Of a stretch of DNA of 64,000 nucleotides, positions 54,547 through 63,497 are shown in pieces. A program made the position numbers and the translations under genes. The stretch is from Sphaerisporangium siamense (GTDB lineage Bacteria; Actinomycetota; Actinomycetes; Streptosporangiales; Streptosporangiaceae): NCBI RefSeq assembly GCF_014205275.1, contig NZ_JACHND010000001.1, positions 7,998,001-8,062,000 of the forward strand, read 5' to 3'. Within the stretch, counting starts at the first letter, position 1; the number at the start of each line of letters is the position of its first letter. The notes under the pieces were generated by a model. That model was not told the origin of the DNA. It ran no database searches and saw only the letters and a list, made by a program, of their open reading frames with translations.

Positions 54547-54717
54547 ATGTCCGAACCTCAGATTGACCCTGCCGGGAACACCCAGCAGTTCAAGGCCTTC
54601 GCACAGCGCCAGGAGCCCGAGGCGGCGCCGCCGCAGCGGTCCTACCTGGTGCCGGCCATCGTCGCCGTCGCCGCCGTCATCGTCATCGCGGTGATCGTCT
54701 TCCTGGTCGTCCGCTGA
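54547..54717 (+). CDS. 56-aa tail-anchored membrane protein
   Basis: ATG 54547 to TGA 54717. A polar Gln/Pro-rich N-terminal half (SEPQIDPAGNTQQFKAFAQR) is followed by one C-terminal transmembrane helix (LVPAIVAVAAVIVIAVIVFL) ending VVR. The composition is clearly protein-like. No good ribosome binding site is seen, so the transcript may be leaderless or short-led. Function unknown. Its last codons run into a degenerate tandem repeat. Confidence 0.65.
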   Translation: MSEPQIDPAGNTQQFKAFAQRQEPEAAPPQRSYLVPAIVAVAAVIVIAVIVFLVVR

Positions 54718-54972
54718 GAAGCGGTACCTCTGGCTGATCGTCCGCAGGGAACGCGCACCTGACCGGTCGTCGGCCAGGAGTCCTTCCGGCCGCCCTTCCG
54801 GTGGGAGCACGTTTCCGCCCGGTCGCCGGCTGAGGACCCCCCTCAGCCGTTCGTCCGTCGGGAGTGCCGTTCTGGTCGGGCGTCGGCTTGGGAGTTCTTC
54901 CGCTGATCGCCCAGCGTGAAGTTCTGCCCGCTGATCGCCCGGTGACGACCGCCTTCCGCTCAAGCCGCCAGC
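54718..54972. repeat. Degenerate tandem repeat, about nine units of 26-31 bp
   Basis: Units begin with GAA/GAG/GAC at 54718, 54749, 54778, 54805, 54834, 54862, 54892, 54918 and 54944. Most share a CTTCCGCC-like core followed by GGTCGTCCGGTGG-like bases. The end of the 56-aa gene (TTCCTGGTCGTCCGCTGAG) resembles a unit, so the array may have grown from that 3' end. It fills most of the gap (54718-55083) before the ggt 3' end; nothing else is seen there. Confidence 0.6.
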
Positions 54973-55083
54973 GCCGCCGGAATGCCCCGTCGGCGCTCTT
55001 TCCCATGCCCGGACGCCGAGGGTGCCCCAAGGTCGGCGCCCGCTTGTCGGACGTCTCAAGGGCGTCAGGGCGAGGGCCGGAAA

Positions 55084-56916
55084 TCAAGGGCGAGGAGAGA
55101 GGACCAGGGCGCTGCCGCCGCCGCGGCGGGCGGGCTCGGCCACGGCCTGGATCTTGCCGCGGGCGAGGAACTCCAGGGCCGTGGCGGCGCCGAGTTCGCC
55201 GGCGGGCGGGCCGGGGGCGGCGACGAACGTGTGTCCCTTGGCGTTCAGGTCGATGCCGTAGCGGTCGACGAACGCCTGCTCGGCCTGGGTGTCCCGGATG
55301 TTGCGCTGGCTGGCCCTCGGTGCGGCGACGGCGGCCGGCAGGGACATGCCGAACTCGAAGCGGTTGACGAGGATCTGCAGCACGGTGGTGATGATCGTCG
55401 CTCCGCCGGGCGAGCCGACCGCGAGCAGCGGCTTGCCGTCCTTGAGGATGATGGTCGGGGCCATGGAGGAGCGGGGACGCTTGCCCGGGGCCGGGAGGTT
55501 CGGGTCTCCGGGGGCGGGGCCGAAGGTGAAGTCGGTGAGCTCGTTGTTGAGCAGGATGCCGCGCCCGGGGACGACGATGCCGCTGCCGCCGGTCTGCTCG
55601 ATGGTGATGTTGTAGGCGGCGACGTTGCCCCAGCGGTCGGCGACGACCAGGTGGGTGGTCTCGGGGCCCTCGGGCTTGTCGGGCTCATCCGGGGTCGGGG
55701 TGACGGAGTTGCCCTCGAACTGGCAACCGGTGTAGGCGCCGTCGGGGGACCCGGCCGAGGCGGGGTGCGGCATCGCGAAGTCGCCGATCAGGCAGGCGCG
55801 CTCCTTGGCGAAGCCGTCCGAGAGAAGTTCTTTCAGCGGGACGTTGACGTAGTCGGAGTCGCCGACGAACACGTTGCGGTCGGCGAAGGCGAGCCGCGAG
55901 GCTTCCAGGTACTCGTGGAGCCCGACCTTGGGCAGGGCCTCCAGGATGTTGAGGGCCTCCCCCACGGTGGAGCCGCCGGAGGACGGCGGCGCCATGCCGT
56001 AGACCTCCAGGCCGTTGTAGGTCACCTTGGCGGGCTCGCGCTCCAGGGCGCGGTAGGCGCGGAGGTCCGAGGTCTGCATGAGGCCGGGGCGGACGACGCG
56101 GGTGCTCCCCGGCTTGAGCGGGGGCGCCTTCACCGTGGCCACGATCTCGTCGCCGAGCCGTCCCTTGTAGAGCCAGTCGCCGCCGCGGCGGCCGAGCTCG
56201 CGGTAGGTGGCGGCGAGATCGGGGTTGCGGAAGGTGGACCCGACGGGCGGCGGGGCGCCGTTCGGCAGGTAGAGCGCGGCGGTGGAGGTGAAGTCGGCGA
56301 AGCGGGCGGCGTTCAGGACGGTCTGGTCGTAGAAGGTCTGGTCGACGGTGAAGCCGTGCTCGGCGACCTCGGCGGCGGGCTTGAGCGCCTGCTTGAGGGA
56401 GACGGTGCCGTAGCGGCGCAGGGCCAGCTCCCACTGCGCCACGCTGCCGGGCACGCCGACCGAGAGCCCGCTGGTCACGGCGTCGCCGAACGGGATCGGG
56501 GCGCCGTTCTCCTGCAAGGAGGTCTCGGTCATGGCCTGGGGGGCCTTCTCACGGCCGTCGATGGAGGTGACCCTGCGCCGCTTGGCGTCGTAGTAGACCA
56601 GGAAGCCGCCCCCGGCGAGGCCGGCGGAGTAGGGCTCGGTGACCCCGAGCGTGGCGGCGCCGGCGACGGCGGCGTCCATGGCGTTGCCGCCCTGTCTCAG
56701 GATGGAGAGCGCGGCCTTGCTGGCGTCGAGGTCGACGGTGGCGACCGCGCCGCCGTAGCCCTCGGCGACGGGAACCTTGGCCGGCCCGCCGTGCTGCCCC
56801 GCCTGGACGGCCCGTGCCGTCTCGCCGGGGGCCGCCTGGGCGATGCCGGGCGGCACGACGAGAGAGAGGGACGCGGCGACGCCCACGAGCGGCACGGCGA
56901 GGCGACGGAAGATCAT
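55084..56916 (-). CDS. ggt: Gamma-glutamyltransferase
   Basis: 610 aa. Signal-like N-terminus (LAVPLVGVAASLSLVVPPGI), then the GGT fold: GGNAMDAAVAGAATLGVTEP, GGGFLVYYDAKRRRVTSIDG, AP.SSGGSTVGEALNILEAL, and the autocleavage nucleophile Thr in PETTHLVVADRWGN that begins the small subunit. LAVGSPGGATIITTVLQILV closes the domain. It is a secreted proenzyme that cleaves itself and hydrolyses or transfers gamma-glutamyl groups, e.g. of glutathione-like thiols. ATG 56916 is chosen; the frame is open to 56949. Confidence 0.92.
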   Translation of the reverse strand: MIFRRLAVPLVGVAASLSLVVPPGIAQAAPGETARAVQAGQHGGPAKVPVAEGYGGAVATVDLDASKAALSILRQGGNAMDAAVAGAATLGVTEPYSAGLAGGGFLVYYDAKRRRVTSIDGREKAPQAMTETSLQENGAPIPFGDAVTSGLSVGVPGSVAQWELALRRYGTVSLKQALKPAAEVAEHGFTVDQTFYDQTVLNAARFADFTSTAALYLPNGAPPPVGSTFRNPDLAATYRELGRRGGDWLYKGRLGDEIVATVKAPPLKPGSTRVVRPGLMQTSDLRAYRALEREPAKVTYNGLEVYGMAPPSSGGSTVGEALNILEALPKVGLHEYLEASRLAFADRNVFVGDSDYVNVPLKELLSDGFAKERACLIGDFAMPHPASAGSPDGAYTGCQFEGNSVTPTPDEPDKPEGPETTHLVVADRWGNVAAYNITIEQTGGSGIVVPGRGILLNNELTDFTFGPAPGDPNLPAPGKRPRSSMAPTIILKDGKPLLAVGSPGGATIITTVLQILVNRFEFGMSLPAAVAAPRASQRNIRDTQAEQAFVDRYGIDLNAKGHTFVAAPGPPAGELGAATALEFLARGKIQAVAEPARRGGGSALVLSPRP

Positions 56917-57297
56917 GGCGGACCCCATTCCCCTAGATCGCATCAGCATTGACTCACAACTTCACAAGAACGGTCAATCGCGGCCGAGAACCCTGGGGAA
57001 ACATCGCAGGCACGGGACCACGAGCCCCATGCCGTAAAGGACGCAGCGGTGATGCGGACATGTACGACTCCTCGCCTGTGATCACACGGTCACCATCCGT
57101 CATGGAGTGTAACCGCCGCCTCCGACAGGAGTCCGCCGAGAACCCGCGGGGAAGCTACGCGAGAATCCGTGCGGGAGCCAGGGATCGCCCTGACGGTCCC
57201 CGGGTCGGTGCGCGGGCCGTGTACGACGACGAACGTAGGCGGCGCTGCCACGGCGGGACGATGCGGGCGGTCGTCCGGCTGGCATACCGTTCAGGAC
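56917..57297. other. Divergent intergenic region without a gene
   Basis: Holds the promoters of ggt (minus) and the kinase (plus). The kinase frame is open from 57169, but those codons are not protein-like. A TACCGT hexamer at about 57287 lies 5 bases before GTG 57298, compatible with a leaderless kinase transcript. Confidence 0.35.
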
Positions 57298-58464
57298 GTG
57301 CGCGCGAAACCTCCCCGTCGGCTCCTCGAACCTCTGCTCCCGCCGATGGTGGCAGCGTTCCAGCTCATGGGGTCGGTGGGCGCGCAGAAGGTGCAGATCC
57401 ACCCCTCGGACCCGTTCACCCGTGTCCCGCTGGAGTTCCCCGGCTTCGCGCTGCTCGCGCTCGGCCCGATGATGTTGATCATCCGGCACGTGCGCCCGGT
57501 GCTGGCGATGTGGGGGGCGATCATCGCGACGCTGGTCTACATCCACGGCGGTTACGCCTACGGCCCGGTCTTCCTCAGCCCGGTGATCCTCATCTTCAAC
57601 GCCGTCGTACGCGGGCACCGCCGCGCCGCGTGGATCGCCTCGGGGTGCCTGTTCGCCTGGGTGATGGCGTACATGATCTGGGTGGTCGGCAAGCGGCCGC
57701 TGGACTGGACCCACCACGCGGGGCTGGCGGCGGGCATCCTGGTCGTGCTGACCGTCGCCGAGGTCGTGCGCACCCGGCGCGAACAGCGCGCCGAGCGGGA
57801 GCGCACCGAGGAGGAGGAGTCCAGGCGCCAGGCCAGCGAGGAGCGCCTGACCATGGCCCAGGAGCTGCACGACGTGCTCGGGCACAGCATCTCGCTCATC
57901 CACGTGCAGGCGTCCACGGCCCTGCACCTGATGGACGAGCATCCGGAGCAGGCCCGCACGGCGCTGACGACGATCAAGCAGGCGAGCAAGGACGTGCTGA
58001 CCGAGATGCGGTCGGTGCTCGGCGTGCTGCGCGAGGGCGCCCCGCGCTCCCCGACGGCGGGGCTGGCCCAGTTCGACGAGCTGATCGCCCGCAGCGGCCC
58101 GTCGGTCGTCAAGAAGATCGTGGGGAGGGCCCGGCCGCTGCCGCCGGGCGTCGAGCGGGCCGCGTACCGCATCGTCCAGGAGGCGCTGACCAACGTCACC
58201 AAGCACGCGCCGGGCGCGCGCGCCACCGTGACGCTGATGTACGGCGGGGACGTCCTGACGATCCGCGTGGACGACACCGGGGCGACGGCGCCGAGCGTGT
58301 TCGGCGGCGAGGGCGGCGGCAATGGCGTCCCGGGGATGCGGGAGCGGGCCGCGGCGCTGGGCGGCTCGCTGTACGCCGGCCCCCTCTATCCCGGCTTCCG
58401 CGTCGAGGCCAGGCTTCCGGTCCCGCCCGTCGAGGGCCCCGACTCTTCCGAGGACACCGAGTGA
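57298..58464 (+). CDS. Membrane sensor histidine kinase (HisKA_3 type)
   Basis: 388 aa. About four hydrophobic segments (FALLALGPMMLIIRH, VLAMWGAIIATLVYIHGGYA, IASGCLFAWVMAYMIWVVG, AGLAAGILVVLTVAEVV), then HisKA_3 with the phospho-acceptor His in MAQELHDVLGHSISLIHVQA, and HATPase_c (RIVQEALTNVTKHAPGA; GNGVPGMRERAAALGG). Start at GTG 57298; probably leaderless. It overlaps the regulator gene by 4 bases (GTGA) and forms a NarL-type pair with it. Confidence 0.9.
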   Translation: MRAKPPRRLLEPLLPPMVAAFQLMGSVGAQKVQIHPSDPFTRVPLEFPGFALLALGPMMLIIRHVRPVLAMWGAIIATLVYIHGGYAYGPVFLSPVILIFNAVVRGHRRAAWIASGCLFAWVMAYMIWVVGKRPLDWTHHAGLAAGILVVLTVAEVVRTRREQRAERERTEEEESRRQASEERLTMAQELHDVLGHSISLIHVQASTALHLMDEHPEQARTALTTIKQASKDVLTEMRSVLGVLREGAPRSPTAGLAQFDELIARSGPSVVKKIVGRARPLPPGVERAAYRIVQEALTNVTKHAPGARATVTLMYGGDVLTIRVDDTGATAPSVFGGEGGGNGVPGMRERAAALGGSLYAGPLYPGFRVEARLPVPPVEGPDSSEDTE

Positions 58465-59108
58465 TCAAGGTACTGCTGGCGGACGACCAGGCTCTCGTCC
58501 GCGCGGGGTTCCGCGCCCTGCTCGACGCCCAGGCGGACATGACCGTGGTGGCCGAGGCGTCCGACGGCGCCGAGGCGATCCGCCTGGCCGGGGAGCACGG
58601 GCCCGACGTGGCGCTGATGGACATCCGCATGCCCGGCATGGACGGCCTCACCGCGACGCGCGCGATGCCCCCGGCGGTGAAGGTCATCATCCTCACCACC
58701 TTCGAGCTGGACGAGTACGTCTTCGAGGCGCTGCGCGGCGGCGCGAGCGGCTTCCTGGTCAAGGACACCGAGCCGGCGGAGCTGATCCAGGCGGTGCGCG
58801 TGGTGGCGGCGGGCGAGGCGCTGCTGTCCCCGAGCGTGACGCGCCGGCTGATCGCCGAGTACGCGAGCAGGGCCAAGGAGCCGAGCGTGACGGTGGGGAT
58901 CGACCAGCTCACCGAGCGGGAGCGCGAGGTGCTCAAGCTGGTCGGCGCCGGCATGACCAACGACGAGATCGCCGCGAAGCTGTTCATGGCGCCCGCGACG
59001 GCGAAGACCCACGTGAGCCGGGCGATGATGAAGCTGCAGGCCCGCGACCGCGCCCAGCTCGTGGTCATCGCCTACGAGTCGGGGCTGGTGAGGCCGGGCT
59101 GGCTCTGA
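58461..59108 (+). CDS. NarL/LuxR-type response regulator
   Basis: 215 aa. Receiver (VLLADDQALVRAGFRALLDA; Asp 54 in VALMDIRMPGMDG; Lys in GFLVKDTEPAEL) and LuxR helix-turn-helix (LTEREREVLKLVGAGMTNDE and IAAKLFMAPATAKTHVSRAM). GTG 58461 overlaps the kinase stop. Target genes unknown; the SHOCT protein downstream is 179 bp away. Confidence 0.93.
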   Translation: MIKVLLADDQALVRAGFRALLDAQADMTVVAEASDGAEAIRLAGEHGPDVALMDIRMPGMDGLTATRAMPPAVKVIILTTFELDEYVFEALRGGASGFLVKDTEPAELIQAVRVVAAGEALLSPSVTRRLIAEYASRAKEPSVTVGIDQLTEREREVLKLVGAGMTNDEIAAKLFMAPATAKTHVSRAMMKLQARDRAQLVVIAYESGLVRPGWL

Positions 59109-59287
59109 CCCCTGCGGGGGCCGGCGGGGCGTCCGCGTACCACCCGGGGAGTACGGCGGGGGGCGGCGGGACCCGCCCCGCGCGGTAGGGGAGGACGCGT
59201 CGCCGGGCCGATGCCGCGCCCGCCGCGGCGGAGAAGAGTGAAGGGCATCGGATGACTCCGACCGACGAGATAGCGAGGAGAACGCAG

Positions 59288-59557
59288 ATGCCCTTCGCGC
59301 ATTGGGGCGCGGCACCGTGGTGGCCGGTCCTGCCGCTGTTCTGGGCCGCCTTCTGGGTCACGATGGCCACGCTGTTCCTGAGAGCCCGCGGGCGTGGCTG
59401 GAGCCCCCGTACGGCGCCCTGGGCGCCCGGCGGCGGCACGCAGGTGTCTCCGACGGCGGCGGCCGAGAAGATCCTCGCCGAGCGGTACGCGCGCGGCGAG
59501 CTGGGCGACGACGAGTACTTCCAGCGCCTGGCGGTGCTCAGGGGCGGCTTCGACTGA
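59288..59557 (+). CDS. SHOCT-domain membrane protein
   Basis: 89 aa. One N-terminal TM (WPVLPLFWAAFWVTMATLFL) and a C-terminal SHOCT motif (AEKILAERYARGELGDDEYFQRLAVL). SHOCT is a short oligomerisation module common in small membrane proteins. ATG 59288 follows GAGGAGA at good spacing; ATG 59252 in the same frame also has a GAAGGG site. Confidence 0.85.
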   Translation: MPFAHWGAAPWWPVLPLFWAAFWVTMATLFLRARGRGWSPRTAPWAPGGGTQVSPTAAAEKILAERYARGELGDDEYFQRLAVLRGGFD

Positions 59558-59655
59558 CCCCTGGGCCGGTTAGCGAACTGTCACTGGCCGCCTCCGCCGC
59601 GGCCGGTTACCTTCCGTAAGGGTTCGCTGACGCGCAGGGCACAGGGAGGACACGA

Positions 59656-59703
59656 GTGCGCTCACACGTACGGTCCGGCTCCGTCGTGGCCGCCGCGCGG
59701 TGA
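59656..59703 (+). CDS. 15-codon leader ORF overlapping the cupredoxin-fusion gene
   Basis: GTG 59656 with AGGGAGGA 6 bases upstream encodes VRSHVRSGSVVAAAR and stops at TGA 59701-59703, overlapping the GTG (59700) of the next gene by GTGA. The only good ribosome binding site serves this leader, so the large gene should depend on its translation. Whether the peptide senses anything is unknown. Confidence 0.5.
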   Translation: MRSHVRSGSVVAAAR

Positions 59704-60680
59704 CGCCCGCCGCGCTGTTCGCCGGCGGTTTCGCCGCCGGGCTGGTGGCGGGGGGCGCGTCGTGCGCGGCGGTGCAGGGGGGCGTGCTCATCGGCGTGGC
59801 GCGCACGAGCGGGCGCGCGGCCGTCCCGGCGTTCGTGACCGGCCGGCTCGTGGCGCACACGGCGCTGGGGGCCCTGCTGGGCGCGCTGGGCGAGGTCGTG
59901 CGCATCCCTCCCGTGGCGCGGGCCCTGCTGCTGGTGGGCGCGGGCGTCACGGTGATCGTCTTCGCCGTGCGGCTGCTGCGCCGTCGCGGTTCCTGCGGGA
60001 ACGAGCCGAGCGGTGACGAGCCCGCGCGAGCGCGGCCCTGGACGGGGGCGGCCGCGCTCGGCGCGGGCACCGTCCTGATCCCGTGCGGGGTCACGCTCGG
60101 CATGGAGGCCGTGGCGGTCTCGTCGGGGGGCTGGCTCGGCGGCGCGGCGGTGATGGCCGGGTTCGTCACCGGCACCTCGCCCGCGTTCGCGCTGCTCGGC
60201 CTACTGCTGCGCCGGGTCGCCGCGACCAGGCTGAACGTCCTGGCCGCGGCGGTGGCGATCGTGGCGGGGGCGGTGACGATCGTGGCGGGCCTGCGCCTCG
60301 GCGGGTGGCCGCCGGACCTGGACGCGCCCGCCGGGGCCGCCACGGCGGGCGGGCGCGTCCTGCCGGACGGGACGCAGGTCGTCACGGTGTGGTCGACCGG
60401 GCACGGCTTCCTGCCGGGTGTGGCCGGCATCGAGGCGGGGCGGCCCGCCGAGATCGTGTTCCGCACCCGGGACAACCACGGGTGCACGCGCACGCTGACC
60501 ATCCAGGGGCAGGACGTCGCGCTGCCGGTCACGGGCGAGCGCGTCGTGCGGCTGCCGCCCCAGCGGCCGGGGAGGCTTCGCTACGTATGCGGAATGGGGA
60601 TGTACGTCGGATTTATCAACATAAACACACCCCAGCCCACCACCTCGGCAGCCGCGCCGCACGGCGGATCGCCGCACTGA
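59700..60680 (+). CDS. UreH/TauE-like membrane transporter fused to a cupredoxin
   Basis: 326 aa. Six hydrophobic segments (LFAGGFAAGLVAGGASCAAV, ALLLVGAGVTVIVFAVRLL, AALGAGTVLIPCGVTLGMEA, NVLAAAVAIVAGAVTIVAG) with paired Cys in GGASCAAV and LIPCGV recall the DsbD/UreH-like family linked to metal or thiol transport. The C-terminal 100 residues form a cupredoxin: FRTRDNHGCTRTLTIQG and LRYVCGMGMYVGFI with Cys/Met copper-ligand candidates. A copper handling or export role is likely (inference). Translation is coupled to the 15-codon leader. Confidence 0.75.
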   Translation: MTPAALFAGGFAAGLVAGGASCAAVQGGVLIGVARTSGRAAVPAFVTGRLVAHTALGALLGALGEVVRIPPVARALLLVGAGVTVIVFAVRLLRRRGSCGNEPSGDEPARARPWTGAAALGAGTVLIPCGVTLGMEAVAVSSGGWLGGAAVMAGFVTGTSPAFALLGLLLRRVAATRLNVLAAAVAIVAGAVTIVAGLRLGGWPPDLDAPAGAATAGGRVLPDGTQVVTVWSTGHGFLPGVAGIEAGRPAEIVFRTRDNHGCTRTLTIQGQDVALPVTGERVVRLPPQRPGRLRYVCGMGMYVGFININTPQPTTSAAAPHGGSPH

Positions 60681-60765
60681 CAGGCGGGTCAAACGCGTTC
60701 CGCCGGACGGCAAGAAGCCGTCGATTACGTTCCATCTCTTTGGATCACGTGCGACTCTGTCCCCC

Positions 60766-62199
60766 ATGAGGTGGTGGCATGGGGAACAGGAGGCGGCGGT
60801 CGCGCGGCCCGCCGTGCCGAGACCCCGTACGCCGGAACCGCCCGCCGCGCCCGGCGAGGGCGACCTGATCGCCGCCGCCCAGGCCGGCGACCCCGGGGCC
60901 GCGCACCGGCTCGGCCGCATGTACGCCCAGCGCGGCGACCGGTCGGCGGCGCGCCACTGGTGGGAGCGTGCCGCGGGCGCCGGCAACATCGACAGCGCCT
61001 ACAACCTCGGTGTCTGGCACGAGAAGCACGGAACGCTCGACGAGGCGATCACCTGGTACGAGCTCGCCGCGGGCGCCGGCGACGCCGAGGCCGCCGCCAA
61101 CCTGGCCATGCTGCTCCTGGAACAGCGCGGCGACGTCCCCGGCGCGCGCCGCTGGTTCGAGACCGCGGCCGCGGGCGGCTCCCGGCCGGCGGCACGCCGC
61201 CTCGCGCTGCTGTGCGAGGACGCCGAAGACGACGCGGCGGCCCGCGCCTGGCACCAGTACGCGGCCTCGGCCGGCGACCTCGCCTCCGCCCACGATCTCG
61301 CGTTCCTCTTCTACGCCGCCGGGGAGGAGGCCCAGGCCCGCGCCTGGTGGGAGTACGCCGCCCGCGCCGGGCACACCGACGCCGCGTACTGCCTGGGGCG
61401 GCTGCTGCACGCCGTCCGCGACCCGGAAGGCGCGGAGGCGCTGTACCGGCTGGCCGCCAGGGCCGAGCATCCGGGGGCGGCCTCCCAGCTCGGCAGGCTG
61501 GCGCTGGCGCGGCGCGACCTGCGCGCGGCGCGGGCGTGGTTCGAGCGGGCCGCCCATTCCGGCCGGGTCGAGGACCAGCGCATGGCCGGGTTCGTCTGCG
61601 TCGAGCTGGAGGATCCGCGCGCGGCCGGCCACTGGTTCGGCCGCGCGGCGGCGGGCGGCGACCCCGAGTCCGCCTACAACTTCGGGCTGCTGCTCATCGT
61701 CGAGCACGACGACCTGCGCGGCGGCCGGCACTGGCTGCGCCAAGCGGCCGTGCGGGGCCATCGCAAGGCCGCCGAGGAGCTGGCCACGCTGGAGTCGGTG
61801 ATGGGCCCGGAGGCGGGCGGGACGGCCGCCGGCCGCCGGGCCGCCGGTGGGCCGCCCGTCTGGGACGGGCCCGTGGAGCCTGAACCGGCCGCGCGCGCCG
61901 AGCTCGCGGTCGCGGCGGCCTCCCGGCGCGGCGGGACCGCGCCGCGCCTGGCCGACCTGACCGAGATCCTGGGCACGTGGGACCTGCTCACCCGGCGGCT
62001 GCGCGAGCCCGCCGACCCGGCCGGCGTCGTCGCCTGGCTGGCCGAGCGCGGCGGCCTGCGTGCGAGCGCGGTGGAGCACCTCGCCTCGGTGCGCGTGACG
62101 GTGCTGTGCCCGGGCACGGCGCCGTGGCCGACGCCGGCCGAGGCCGAGCACGTGCTCGCCACCGCGCGGCGCCTGCGCGAGCGTCTCGGCCCGGCCTGA
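60766..62199 (+). CDS. Sel1/TPR-repeat protein
   Basis: 477 aa, no signal or TM. From residue about 32 to 345 it consists of Sel1-like repeats of about 36 aa (GNIDSAYNLGVWHEKHGTLD EAITWYELAAGAGDAEAAANL type: A..LG.....G....A..W...AA..G...A). An acidic/Pro linker and a small C-terminal helical domain (LADLTEILGTWDLLTRRLRE) follow. Such proteins are scaffolds for protein complexes. Partner unknown. Confidence 0.82.
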   Translation: MRWWHGEQEAAVARPAVPRPRTPEPPAAPGEGDLIAAAQAGDPGAAHRLGRMYAQRGDRSAARHWWERAAGAGNIDSAYNLGVWHEKHGTLDEAITWYELAAGAGDAEAAANLAMLLLEQRGDVPGARRWFETAAAGGSRPAARRLALLCEDAEDDAAARAWHQYAASAGDLASAHDLAFLFYAAGEEAQARAWWEYAARAGHTDAAYCLGRLLHAVRDPEGAEALYRLAARAEHPGAASQLGRLALARRDLRAARAWFERAAHSGRVEDQRMAGFVCVELEDPRAAGHWFGRAAAGGDPESAYNFGLLLIVEHDDLRGGRHWLRQAAVRGHRKAAEELATLESVMGPEAGGTAAGRRAAGGPPVWDGPVEPEPAARAELAVAAASRRGGTAPRLADLTEILGTWDLLTRRLREPADPAGVVAWLAERGGLRASAVEHLASVRVTVLCPGTAPWPTPAEAEHVLATARRLRERLGPA

Positions 62200-62310
62200 C
62201 ACGCACCGTGCCATCCGCACGGCGAGCGGTGGCGGGCCGCCTGGACGCGCGGTGTGGGAGGCCCGGAGCCGGCGGGCCACCACAGGGCGTCGTGGGCCGG
62301 AGCCCGCGTG

Positions 62311-63423
62311 CTAGGCCAGGACGCCGGAGGCCGCGGTGAACGGCAGGCCGTGGGCGTCGGCGACCGGCTGGTAGGTCAGCCGGCCGTCGTGGGTGTTCAG
62401 GCCGAGCGCCAGGGCGGGGTCCGCGCGCAGCGCCTCGCGCCAGCCGAGGTCGGCCAGCTTGACCGCGTAGGGCAGGGTGGCGTTGGTCAGCGCGTTCGTC
62501 GAGGTGTTGGCCACCGACCCGGGCATGTTGGCCACGCAGTAGAACACCGACCCGTGCACCTTGTAGGTCGGGTCCGCGTGCGTGGTGGGACGGGAGTCCT
62601 CGAAGCAGCCGCCCTGGTCGATGGCGATGTCGACGAGCACAGAGCCCGCCTTCATGCGCGAGACCAGCTCGTTGGAGACGAGCGTCGGGGCCTTGGCGCC
62701 CGGGATCAGCACGGCGCCGATGACCAGGTCGGCCTCCAGGACGGCCTGCTCCAGGGCGTAGGCGGTGGAGACGATGGTGCGCAGACGGCCCTGGTAGATG
62801 GCGTCGATGTGGCGGAGCCTGTCGATGTTGACGTCCAGGATCGTCACGTCCGCGCCCATCCCGACCGCGACCTGCGCCGCGTTCAGGCCGGAGACGCCGC
62901 CGCCGATGACGACGACCTTGGCCGGGGCCACGCCGGGCACCCCGCCGGGCAGCACGCCGCGGCCCCCGTTGAAGCGCATCAGGTTGTAGGCGCCGACCTG
63001 CGGGGCCAGCCGGCCCGCCACCTCGGACATCGGGGCCAGCAGCGGCAGGGAGTTGCCGACCTGGACCGTCTCGTAGGCGATGCCGGTGACCTTGCGCTCC
63101 AGCAGGGCGTCGGTGCACGGCCGGGACGCGGCGAGGTGCAGGTAGGTGAACAGCACCTGGCCCTCGCGCATCCGGTGGTACTCCTCGGCGATGGGCTCCT
63201 TGACCTTGAGGATGAGGTCGGCCTCGCCCCACACGGCGTCGGCGCCGTCGAGGATCTTGGCGCCGGCGAACAGGTACTCCTCGTCGGTGATCTGCGAGCC
63301 GAGACCCGCGCCACGCTGGACGTAGACGTCGTGGCCGTGGCGGACGAGCTCGTGCACGCCGGCCGGGGTGGCGGCGACGCGGTACTCGTGGTTCTTGACC
63401 TCGGCGGGCACGCCGATCTTCAT
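62311..63423 (-). CDS. ald: Alanine dehydrogenase
   Basis: 370 aa. [20 protein letters not shown] at the N-terminus, catalytic His in FTYLHLAA, Rossmann motif [24 protein letters not shown], and Asp in [12 protein letters not shown]: all Ald hallmarks. It interconverts L-alanine and pyruvate with NAD/NADH and ammonia. It lies downstream of, and on the same strand as, a class III aminotransferase (75 bp apart), a sensible amino-acid catabolic unit in which alanine made by the transaminase is recycled. Confidence 0.95.
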   Translation of the reverse strand: MKIGVPAEVKNHEYRVAATPAGVHELVRHGHDVYVQRGAGLGSQITDEEYLFAGAKILDGADAVWGEADLILKVKEPIAEEYHRMREGQVLFTYLHLAASRPCTDALLERKVTGIAYETVQVGNSLPLLAPMSEVAGRLAPQVGAYNLMRFNGGRGVLPGGVPGVAPAKVVVIGGGVSGLNAAQVAVGMGADVTILDVNIDRLRHIDAIYQGRLRTIVSTAYALEQAVLEADLVIGAVLIPGAKAPTLVSNELVSRMKAGSVLVDIAIDQGGCFEDSRPTTHADPTYKVHGSVFYCVANMPGSVANTSTNALTNATLPYAVKLADLGWREALRADPALALGLNTHDGRLTYQPVADAHGLPFTAASGVLA

Positions 63424-63497
63424 CGCGGATTCCTTTCTGGTGCTCGGATGACCGTCGGCGCGAGCCGGGCGCGGACGTGGGACGTTGAGGCCTGGCG

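Noticed and set aside
54718..54972. CRISPR array
   Set aside because: Units are diverged from each other, with no constant repeat plus unique spacers, and no cas genes are in the window.
54982..56952. 656-codon plus-strand ORF over gamma-glutamyltransferase
   Set aside because: Antisense shadow; the minus strand holds all GGT motifs including the catalytic Thr.
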